Below, piece by piece: positions 55,850 through 64,000 of a DNA stretch of 64,000 bases. The notes below the pieces were generated by a model. That model saw only the letters and a program-made list of their open reading frames with translations. It was not told where the DNA came from and did not search any database. Where the stretch lies: positions 148,351,434-148,415,433 of the forward strand of contig CM066727.1 in the NCBI GenBank assembly GCA_033961575.1, read 5' to 3'. Source of the DNA: Aselliscus stoliczkanus. Lineage: Eukaryota > Chordata > Mammalia > Chiroptera > Hipposideridae. Position 1 is the first letter of the stretch; every line of letters starts with the position of its first letter. The position numbers and the translations under genes are program-made.

Positions 55850-56219
55850 AGAAATGTGTTGAATGAAACCAGTCACCAAAGAACACTTATAATATGATTC
55901 CATTTCTATAAAGGTCAAAGATATGTAAATAAAATAATATATTGTTTCTGGACACAGGTGTATGTAGTAAAACTATAAAGAAAAACAAAGGAAAACTAAA
56001 CTCAAAATTCAGCATTATGATTACTCTGAATATGGAGAGAAGGGGTTGGAACTACAGAGACACACAGGGGACTTCAAAGATAATAAGAAAGTACAAGTTC
56101 TTTAACTGGGTCATGAATTCCTGGGAATTTATTGTATTGTCATTCTTTAGCATTTAAATATATTTCATACATATTCTTTTGTATCTGCAATATTTAAAAG
56201 TTTTTAAAGAAAAGACAAA

Positions 56220-56725
56220 TAAATGACAGGGAAAATGTGTATCACATTTAATACAAAGAATTAAAACATAAAATTATCCCCTACTAATTACTAAGAGAAA
56301 AGGAAAACAACACAATAGAAAAATGAGCAAAGGATATGAACATGCAGATCACACAATAAGAAATATAAATGGCTCATAAATATATGAAAAGCCATTCAAC
56401 TTCACCGTCATAATAATGCAAATGAACCAGAGCTATATTTCACCCATCAGATTGGAAGTATCTTTTATAATGTAATGCTATCAGGATTAATAAGGATATG
56501 AAGAAGGAACTGAAAAGTCCTGTGGAGGGCAATTTGATATTATCTATCAAAATTTTAAATGTAAATACTCTTCCACCCAGCAATTTCATATCTAGGAATC
56601 TATCTGATAGAAATGCACATACATTTGGTCAAGTTGGATATAAATTGTTCATTGTAGCATTATTTGTAATAATGGAAAATTGGAAACAACATAAATGCCC
56701 ATTAATAAATAGTGAAATTAGAGCA
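56220..56725 (+). mobile_element. Old L1M ORF2 end, left half
   Basis: 'caatagaaaaatgagcaaag', 'taaatggctcataaatatat', 'ttccacccagcaatttcata' and 'gtagcattatttgtaataat' are L1M ORF2-end text. It stops at the LTR-like insert and appears to resume at about 57535. Confidence 0.7.
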
Positions 56726-57534
56726 CAACTGCATTTTATCATTTTGAAGTGTTTTCAACTGCAAGTAGAAACTGTGCCTTAGATAAACAGGGTGTCATTT
56801 TTATCACATAACAAAAGTCTGGATAAAATTAATGCCAGTGTTGGTTCAGCTACTTCACGTTGTCATCAAAGACCCAGGGTCTTTTCATCCTGCTCCCCCA
56901 TCCTTGTGTGTTCACTGGATTATTGTTAGCTCTTCGCTCTCTCCCTCTGCAGTATAACTTTGCAATGTGCTAAAATGGGTTGATGTCGGATTTGGCCTTG
57001 CAACATGCATTAGTCAGTTGAATATAGGAGGGAGTAACTGTGTGTGCTAGTTCTAAGCCAAGGTCTTAAGAGGTATCTCATGTTTCTACTCACTCTCTTA
57101 CACTATTGTGATCCATTATAAAAAGTACTACCTTAAGGTGCCACTGACACAGAAGAATGAGAAAATACATAGAATACACCTGAACTCACAACTGGGCGCC
57201 AAGCCCAGCCAATCTCAGGTGAGCCCAGCAGAGCCAGTGATAAGTCTCACACCTGTGAGCAAGAAAATAAATGTTTATTGTTGTAATCCACTGAGATTTT
57301 GAGGTTGCTCTTAGACAGCAGAATTGACAAATACACTTTGCATGTTGGTTTTCCATCCTTATGCCTGTGGCCTTAGTACCAAGAAATGGAACCATGACTG
57401 GGTGGAGAAAAGGCCTACGTTCTCTGAAATCCAGGGTTATCTGCTCTGTACCCGGAAAAAAACAGACGTTGCTGACAAAGCTTATATAACTGTGGTGTCT
57501 ACCATACATATAATGTGATATGGGGCAAAGGTTA
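56726..57534. mobile_element. Probable LTR-like or composite old repeat insert
   Basis: Sits between two halves of L1M. 'gttggttcagctacttcacg', 'tgtcatcaaagacccagggt' and 'cttttcatcctgctccccca' form one recognisable dispersed phrase set. 'gtgagcaagaaaataaatgt', 'ttattgttgtaatccactga' and 'gattttgaggttgctc' form a MaLR/ERVL-type 3' end. More than one element may be involved; names not assigned. Confidence 0.4.
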
Positions 57535-57905
57535 AATAGAATATGGTAGATTTATGTGTAGTGACATGAAAAAAAAATCTCAAAAATCTATCATTCAAAA
57601 AGAATAGCAAATTGTAAAACAATATGTATAATAATCACAATTATGTTAAAAAATAAGAAACACAAGTTTGTTTATGTGCATATATATATGTATGTAAATA
57701 CACAGAAAGGGTCTGAAATATATACATATATATATATCAAACTGTTTCACAGCAGCCACTGCTTAGAAGGAGGTGGTTTGGGAGGAGGGTATGTTTAAAA
57801 GGACCTCCTCTATTTACTCTATGCACTTCTGCATTGTTGGAATTTTTAAAAACAGACAATAATTTATGGATTACTTCTTTAAAAATTTACTTGTCATTAA
57901 AAAAC
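57535..57905 (+). mobile_element. Old L1M 3' UTR, right half
   Basis: 'gtaaaacaatatgtataata', 'cagaaagggtctgaaatata' and 'gaatttttaaaaacagac' match L1M 3' UTR order. Contains a TA-rich patch at 57690-57740. Confidence 0.5.
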
Positions 57906-59389
57906 TAAAAGCTGTATACATGAGAGAACTGAACAATGAAAAAGAATATGACCTAGAAGAAGGCCTCTATCTTTTTTTTTTTTTTTTAATGTGAAGAGTT
58001 AAAAAGGTTTTTCTCTATAATCCTATCAATTTCTGGCTCCTAGGAAGAAAACAAAATCATTCAGACAAGCTGTTTTGTTTGCCCATTGTCATGTCTTTGA
58101 AACAGAAATCTCCTTTAAAGTCTTATCTCTCTTGTTAACAACAGTTTCATTAAGAATGTTAAGCATGACTCTCTATATACCTTAACTTTTCCTAACTGGC
58201 CAGTTCAGAAACCAGGTCATTTGTTGTTTGAATTGTTTGTTGCAAAATGCAAGGTCTTACACTCATCCTTGCCACCACCTATCAGACCCCTAGGCATTTT
58301 TGTATAAATTCCATCTGCCTGAAATGCAATCATTCTTCACTTTAAAAGCTATGTGTATAAAATTAAAGATGTTACCAAATCTAAAGACAGCTGAAAAAAT
58401 ACACCATACCTGAAGTTCAAAAACGGTTTCTTCTAGAAAGTATTTCTATGTTCTAAGCACTCTTTTTAATGTAAGAAAGATTTCTGAATTAACCAAATGA
58501 GAAAGAGGAAGGCACTTGTTTCTTTTATAAAAGTTCCTATAATAATTATTTCTTTTTACTTTAATAATTCTTATGGAAACGTTTTGATTTTACAAAAAAT
58601 AATTATAAATTGAAACTCTAAAACACTTTTCATTTGAATTCCATTTATTAAAAGCTGAACTTAGAATTAAACTGGGAGCTGGTTTCCAAAAAAGATGATT
58701 AAGTTGCACTTCCTCCTCACAAAGGGCTTATAATTTGGTAAGAGATACAGTAGTAAAAATAGATGAATTTAATAAAATGAGTAACCAGCTTTAAGAGGGT
58801 GGAAGTGTAATGAGACAGAGAAAATTGTATTTTCCAGAACTCTTCTCAGGGAAAATATTATATGAGATTGGAAGAAATACTTGGCTAACTGCCTTTGGGG
58901 AGAGCTCTGGGGATGGTGAGGGGAGAAGAGTATCTGAGCAGCAACAGGTGATTGCTAATGGCCTCCTACTCCACATTGCAGTTTCTTCCAGTGGTGTGTG
59001 TGATAGGAGGTGTTCCCCACTGGTTGTTCTGCCTTTTGCTCTCCTCTCCACACACCTCAGCCTCTCCTTCAATAAGTGTAGACAAAGCATAAGGAGAGAT
59101 CAATGTCGTGTTTTACATTTTGAAACTATCTGAAGCATTTTTATTTTAATCATTGATGCAAAGAAACAGCACAGTAAGTGACTTTAATGCCAGAAACATA
59201 CTAAGGTCTATATTGTATAGACAAATGCTTTTTCATAGCATTCAGTTAAATTTGTGAACTTCCACTGTACTGTCTCTTCCCTGAGGGACTGGCACTTCTC
59301 TCTTGAGCTCTGTCCATCATCTCCAGAAGTTAAGGCTAAATTTTTTATCTTAGCAAGTAAAATACCGTTCAACCACTTTACCCACACTA
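57906..59389. other. Gene-free stretch
   Basis: A poly-T run lies at 57972-57989. Two overlapping frames near 58791-59133 (99 and 107 codons, opposite strands) show no domain. No family firmly recognised. Confidence 0.4.
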
Positions 59390-60240
59390 GAAACATGGGA
59401 GTCAGTCCTCACTCCTCTCTCAGCCTCCCCATTACAGTGAGTCCCTGTTTCACCATTTTTACCTACTAAGCATCTTTCAAATGCAACTCTTTAAACTCCA
59501 TGTTCCATGTTGCTGCCTTAGTTCAGATCCTTATCATTTCTCCCTCATTTCCCCAGTAGCTCTCTGTGTGGTGTCTCTGCTCCAGTCTCATCAGCTTCTA
59601 GCTATTCATATTTCTACTGATGCCAACTGATCTTTCTAAAATGGTCATTGGATTATGTTGTATTAAAATTCTTCAGGGTTGGGGCTGGCCAAATGGTTCA
59701 GTTGGTTAAGAGCACAAACTCTGAGCAACAGCATTGCCGGTTCAATTCCCACATGGGCCAGTGACGCTGTGCCCGAGCTGAGCTGCTGCTGAGCTGCCAA
59801 CAGGAGTCAGGACGGCTCAGTGGTTAGAGCGTGTGCTCTCAGCAACAAGCTTTCCGGTTTGACTCCCACATGGGATGGTGGAATACGCCCACCTGCAACT
59901 AAGATTGAACTTGGCATCTTGAGCTGAGCGGCCCCAACTGCCAATGGGCAGCCAGGTGACAACTGGACTTGGAGCTGAGCTAGCTGCGCCCTCCACAACT
60001 AAGACTGAAGGACAACAACTTGGCTGTCCCTCTTCCCCAGTCCCCAATAAAAAAATCTTTAAAAAAAAAAAAACTCTTCAGGACTATCATTGATCAACAC
60101 AAAGTTCAAATCCTTTAACATGGCGTAAGAAGTGCATGATGAACTGTCCCTGCCAGCCCTTTCAGTCTCATCTCCCATCAAATCCTATCCTAGCCCTACT
60201 AAACAACTCATGAATGCCACACACGCCTTCTCTGGACCAG
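59390..60240 (+). mobile_element. L2 LINE, ORF2 end, split by a SINE
   Basis: 'ctccccattacagtgagtcc', 'ctccatgttccatgttgctg', 'actgatctttctaaaatggt' and 'tattaaaattcttcaggg' precede the SINE. 'aagttcaaatcctttaacat', 'aagaagtgcatgatgaactg' and 'ctgccagccctttcagtctc' follow it. All match the order of the L2 C-terminal coding region. Confidence 0.72.
59678..60068 (+). mobile_element. Dimeric VES-type SINE
   Basis: Same two-unit plan as 48561: unit 1 'tggttcagttggttaagagc' with 'ggttcaattcccacatggg', unit 2 'cggctcagtggttagagcgt' with 'ggtttgactcccacatggg'. The tail has 'cccagtccccaataaaaaaa' and TCTTT. TSD 'aaaattcttcagg' (59665-59677) and 'aaaactcttcagg' after. Confidence 0.92.
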
Positions 60241-60414
60241 ATGCTATAGTAAGCACTGGAAACACAACAGTGAACAGGAAACATGGCCCCAGACCTCATG
60301 AAACTTAGAACGCCCTTGTAGGTCCTTGAAGGTAGCACACCCTGTCAGGCCTCTGTACGTTCATACGAGCTGCCTCTTCTACCTCCGGTCCTGGCTTGTC
60401 AGAAGCATAACCTC

Positions 60415-60530
60415 ATTGACCCAGCCAATGGCTAGCTGGGTGACCTTGAGCAAATTACTTCCCTTCTCTGAGCTTTAGTCCTTCATCTATAACATGAATA
60501 GGTAGTACAAATGATCTCTAAAAAATTTTC
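60415..60530 (+). mobile_element. MIR SINE fragment
   Basis: 'agctgggtgaccttgagcaa', 'attacttcccttctctgagc', 'tttagtccttcatctataac' follow the MIR core. Confidence 0.72.
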
Positions 60531-61269
60531 CCAACTCCTGAAAATTATAAATTTAAAAATTAATTTTAAATTTCAAACTTAGACAAAAGAGTCTTCAGAA
60601 ATGTCTCAACAAGTAGTGATGTTTCAACTACTGTAAGCAGCACTGTTAACATGTCAAAGTTGCCAAGTTTTCTTCTACTATAACTAAAGAAAGGATTCAT
60701 ATACCCAGCAAGATATGCCCTCCGTTGACTCTTAAGCTCAGATGACTTATTGTGGTATTGTTTTATTTAACTAAAGTACTTTGTTAATTAGAAAGCACCA
60801 AAAGTGCCTCTGTCATTCTGTTAACTGTGTGGTGTGCTATTTTTCCATGAAGTCATTATATGAATGCATTCCCTGAATTCAAGAGAAAAGAAGGTGACCT
60901 CACCGCTGAAAGGCTGTTTCTTCTGCATTTAACAAAAGAAAGTGGGCCTCTGGCATTTTATTCCTGGACTCCCAGACTCCAAATTTATACCATTGAATTA
61001 CAAATAAATCTCCTGGAACAGGATCAGACAGTGCCAATGCTATCTTCAGCCCAAAATAAATCTAGCTTTGATGTAATTTTTTTTTTTTTGCTTTGATGTA
61101 TTTTTAACCTAGGTTCATAAGTTAACTTTCAGAGAAAAAAAAAAAATCTTTATTTCGAGGTAGAACAAAATCGTGAAACTCACATATAATTAACCAAATC
61201 ACAAACAGTTTTTATTTTGATTCTTTCAATGGACTTTTAAAGGAAATAGGTTCTTATCCCAGCACATTT
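60531..61269. other. Gene-free stretch
   Basis: AT-rich, with A and T homopolymers at 61077-61090 and 61135-61146. The 78-codon frame at 60860-61096 has no domain. Confidence 0.4.
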
Positions 61270-61283
61270 AAAAGTGTATTATT

Positions 61284-61694
61284 GGGCCAGCTGAGTGGCA
61301 CATTGGTTAAGAGCTGGCTTAGGATGCCAGCGGGCTTGGTTCAGATCCCACATATGAGGGCCAGTGACACTGCCCTCTACAGCTAAGATGGTGAACAACA
61401 GTTCCACCTGGAGCTGGGCTGCTATGAGTCCCCGGGGATGGCATAGCTGCAGCCCCTGCTACAGTGGGCAGCCAGTGTAAGCTGCTAAGAGCTGCTGTGA
61501 GCGGCTGTCCAGAGACCAGCGACCTATCTGCCTCACCTGAGAAGAGCACAATGATGATACCAACATGGGCTGGTGAAGCAATGTCCTCCACAACTAGACT
61601 GAAGAACAAAAGGACAGCAACTTGTCTGTTCCCTTTCCCCAATTCTCCAACACTGTTCCCTCCCCAATTTCCCAATAAAATCTTTTTTTTAAAA
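61284..61694 (+). mobile_element. Long composite SINE
   Basis: Head 'gggccagctgagtggcacat', body with a reduced 20-bp repeat section, tail 'tcccaataaaatcttttttt'. TSD 'aaaagtgtattatt' is identical at 61270-61283 and 61695-61708. Confidence 0.95.
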
Positions 61695-61708
61695 AAAAGT
61701 GTATTATT

Positions 61709-62071
61709 ATTATTATTGTGTGGGTGTCAATTTCCTGGTTTTGATATGGAACTTAGGTTGTATACTTATAATTTTGTGAAGAGACGAAGGCTGAGCGGTG
61801 GCAGCCTCATTGCTGACCTCCAGGAGCAGGCAGCTTCCCCACGTAGTACACCTGAGGAGATTCAGAATCAAATCTCTCCTCCCTCTCCACTCCTGTAAGA
61901 CTTTTTTCTTTTCTTTTCTTTTTTTGACTTTTTTTTTCTTATCTTCAGCTACATTTTTTGGCTTCATGAGGGAACTTATCATGAAAGACAACAGTCAGCA
62001 ATGTTTCCTCTCTCCATGAACTCCTGTGTATTCATCGGGAATCTCAATATTCTTGTGGTCAAGAAATCCGA
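61709..62071. other. Gene-free stretch with possible L1M trace
   Basis: 'caatttcctggttttgatat' resembles an L1M 3' UTR phrase. A pyrimidine-rich tract covers 61900-61945. No exon. Confidence 0.35.
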
Positions 62072-62517
62072 TGTGGGGCCGACTGAGTGGCACATTGGTT
62101 AAGAGCTGGTTTGGGGATGCCAGCGGCCCCAGTTCGAATCCCATATATGAGGGCCAGTGACACTGCCCTCTACAGCTAACAACAGCTCCACCTGGAGCTG
62201 GGCTGTGCGAGCCCTGGCGATGGTGTAGGCTGCAGCCCCTGCTGCAGTGGGCTGCCATAGGCTACAGTGAGTGGCCGGCAGCCAGCGTGAGCTGCCAATA
62301 GCCACAGTGAACAACCATCCAGAGGCCGGCAACCGATCTGCCTCATCCGGGAAGAGCACAATGACGATACCAACATGGGCCAGTGAAGCAACGTCCTTCA
62401 CCACTAGACTGAAGAACAAAAAAAAAAAGACAGCAACTTGTCTGTTCCCCTTCCCCGATTCCCCAACGCTGTTCCCCTCCCCCAATTCCCCAATAAAATC
62501 TTTTAAAAAACCAAAAA
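62072..62517 (+). mobile_element. Long composite SINE
   Basis: Head 'gggccgactgagtggcacat' (from about 62077), B-box 'agttcgaatccc', body with two 20-bp units, tail 'ccccaataaaatcttttaaa'. I could not find a convincing TSD. Confidence 0.92.
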
Positions 62518-63045
62518 AGTGTCAGGGTCTGCCTCATGAATTAATGAATCTAGTCAGTAATCCCCAATGGCTGCTAACATCACAGAAAGAGAGACAACTA
62601 GATATGATGCACCTCCTGACGGAAGCACATAGCACCCATCTGTGAAGGAGCCTCGCTGAGGCAAATGTGAGTGTGATCAAACCTCCATCCAACAAACAAT
62701 TAATAGGAAATACAGAGAGCAGAGGAATGTGTTTAGAGACTTCACAGGGATACAATCAACAAGATCCAGACTATGAAAATTCTACAGAACAAATCATTTT
62801 ATTCCTTCAACAAATAAATTGCAAAGAAAGACACAGAGACAGAGGGAGACAGAGACAGAGGAATATAGGGGAATCTGTGATTAAAAAGAGGCTTAAATAT
62901 ATATTAACCAATCACAATACATGGACCGTATTTAGATCCTGGTTCAAACAAACTGTAAAACTAAAATAATCCTATAGCATTTAAAAGATAATTGGACATT
63001 TTAACACTCATTGGATGTTATGATATTAAAGAATTGTTAACCTTA

Positions 63046-63151
63046 GAACCACAGCGCCAGTCGCAGTTCTGGGCTCCAGCTCCCAGGCATTTAAAGGGGA
63101 CCCGGCAGTGGGCCAGGGCGGATGGAGGGTGGGTGGAGAAAGAAAAAAACA
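63046..63151 (+). mobile_element. Unidentified GC-rich ~106-bp retrocopy
   Basis: GC-rich sequence ('gcatttaaaggggacccggc', 'gggccagggcggatggaggg') ending in an A-rich tail 'gagaaagaaaaaaaca'. The words 'gaattgttaacctta' (63031-63045) and 'gaattgttaacttta' (63152-63166) flank it, one mismatch in 15. That is an L1-type insertion of a small RNA or the 3' end of a transcript. The source is not recognised. Confidence 0.65.
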
Positions 63152-63187
63152 GAATTGTTAACTTTAAAATAAATAAAGTCTAAATTA

Positions 63188-63255
63188 TATGTGTGTGTGT
63201 GTGTGTGTATGTTATATATAATATATATAACGTATATATAATTATATAACATATA
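63188..63255. repeat. (GT)n followed by AT-rich palindromic tract
   Basis: About ten GT units, then 'gttatatataatatatataa' and further TA-rich sequence that is largely self-complementary. The mariner lies directly against it, using a TA at its end. Confidence 0.9.
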
Positions 63256-64000
63256 TTGGGTTGTCGAAAAGTCATGACACATGTTTGCAACAGATGGCAC
63301 TAATTCATTTTTGGAAGTACTAGAGTCATTCGCATCTATGTTATTGCTATGTCATTTGACAACTGACAGTTCTGGCTTCATTCTGAAAAAGAATTGAGTG
63401 ATTTGGTTGAGTTTTGGAGATTTTACAACAAGTTGAAGATGGAAGACCAAACTGTGCATTTTTGCCATATTTTACTGTTCTACTTCCATAAAGGGAAGAA
63501 CATGCATCAAGCTTATGAAAAGTTGCATAAAGTTTATAGTGACAATGCTCTACAAGAACATCAGTGCCAACGATTGTTCACAAAATTCCGTGCTGGTGAT
63601 TTTCATCTCAACGATGCTCCCCAGTCAGGGAGGCTCACCGAGATTTGATGACAAAATAAAAGCATTGATCAAGTCAAACCCACGTTACACAACACGAGAG
63701 ATTCCAGAAACATTGAACATCCATCATTCAAGTGTTCACGACCACAAAGAAGTTGGGATACATAAGCATACTCGATATTTGGATTCCACATGAACTCAAA
63801 GAAGTTAGTTCATTTGAGGGCACATATAAATATCTACAATATGCTCATTAAACATGAGGAAAATGATCCTTTTTTGAAGAGACTGATAACTGGTGATAAG
63901 AAGTAGATTGTTTACAACAATGTGGTGCGTAAACGGTCTTGGTCCTGACATGATGATTCCCCTCAAACGACATTGAAAGCAGACATTCTTCAGAGGAAGG
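63256..64000 (+). mobile_element. Mariner DNA transposon, truncated by window end
   Basis: Begins 'ttgggttgtcgaaaagtcat' after TA. The same terminal text bounds the MITEs at 43680 and 47360. A decayed transposase gene follows a ~180-bp 5' UTR. If full length is near 1.3 kb, as usual for mariners, a little over half is in the window; the 3' end is not visible. Confidence 0.9.
63439..64000 (+). pseudogene. Mariner transposase pseudogene
   Basis: Transposase that cuts and pastes mariner DNA at TA sites. From the ATG at 63439: an N-terminal helix-turn-helix half with 'HILLFYFHKGKN' and 'CQRLFTKFRAGDFHLNDAPQ', then 'SGRLTEI' and a stop (63646-63648). Reading resumes one frame over with 'DDKIKALIKSNPRYTTREI', the second HTH, then shifts again near 63740 with a further stop. 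The first catalytic Asp is present (63895-63897) in 'GDKK', but the next codon is a stop where the family has Trp. Clearly inactive. Confidence 0.88.

Larger units (their letters stand above)
52430..56215 (+). mobile_element. Old L1M/HAL1-type LINE
   Basis: ORF1-side text (52430-53700) leads to ORF2-end text ('agtcaatttcagtcaaaaag', 'ttctaaaactatatatggaa', 'gtacactattaa'-like region, 'ggtgaggaatctcaccatac'). Near 55000 it has 'tgttggcaaggatgtggaaa'. The 3' UTR after the SINE at 55390 includes 'aacacttataatatgattcc' and 'ttgtttctggacacagg'. No intact frame. Three SINEs interrupt it. Confidence 0.65.

Noticed and set aside
63394..63648. Intact small transposase-like gene
   Set aside because: It is the N-terminal part of a mariner transposase ended by a frameshift; the rest follows in other frames with more stops.

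Overview
This window looks like gene-free nuclear DNA from a placental mammal, most likely a bat. The main evidence is a set of tRNA-derived SINEs: VES-type heads reading 'cccacatgggccagtg', plus a second abundant family reading 'tggcgcagtggttaagcgc...cacatatgagggccagtg'. Also present are laurasiatherian-style L1s, MIR/L2/L3/MaLR fossils and several mariner-type DNA transposons. A horseshoe-bat or leaf-nosed-bat relative is my best guess; it rests on SINE recognition from memory, not on a search. I found no protein-coding exon, rRNA, functional tRNA, CpG island or CRISPR. The open reading frames are short, and those I could place are LINE or transposase relics or chance frames through SINEs and microsatellites.

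Layout. 1-2600 holds sparse SINE and L2 pieces. 2600-8130 is a two-layer LINE nest: an old L1M was split by a nearly full-length L1 (2861-7725) that has lost most of ORF2 and taken four SINEs and a small unidentified insert. 8130-25480 is mostly single-copy-looking DNA with MIR, L2, L3, MaLR, hAT and microsatellite islands, plus an L1 5' UTR fragment (23625-24545) that another L1 tail entered. 25480-32060 is old L1M/HAL1-type sequence with MER5A. 32380-42750 is mixed: MIR, LTR-like fossils, four SINEs, a (CT)n tract beside a G-quadruplex motif, and an unassigned segment at 37930-39320.

The densest part is 43300-51025, a full-length-scale L1 pseudogene. Inside it are two ~80-bp mariner MITEs, a 236-bp mariner-like deletion derivative, a Tigger-like element that itself carries an Hsmar1/MADE1-like element, two short SINEs, a dimeric VES-type SINE, and a perfect 20-bp inverted duplication. 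52430-57905 is more L1M with SINEs and an LTR-like insert. 59390-63255 holds L2, three more composite SINEs and a small GC-rich retrocopy of unknown origin. The window ends inside a larger mariner (63256-64000) whose ends match the two MITEs.

Nothing here works as a gene system. What can be read is the history of insertions: which element landed in which, what the target-site duplications are, how the SINE families exchange heads and tails, and two places where local template switching seems to have made hairpins. I did not find a convincing undescribed functional system; the best leads are the DNA-transposon nest, the SINE chimeras and the two unidentified retrocopies.
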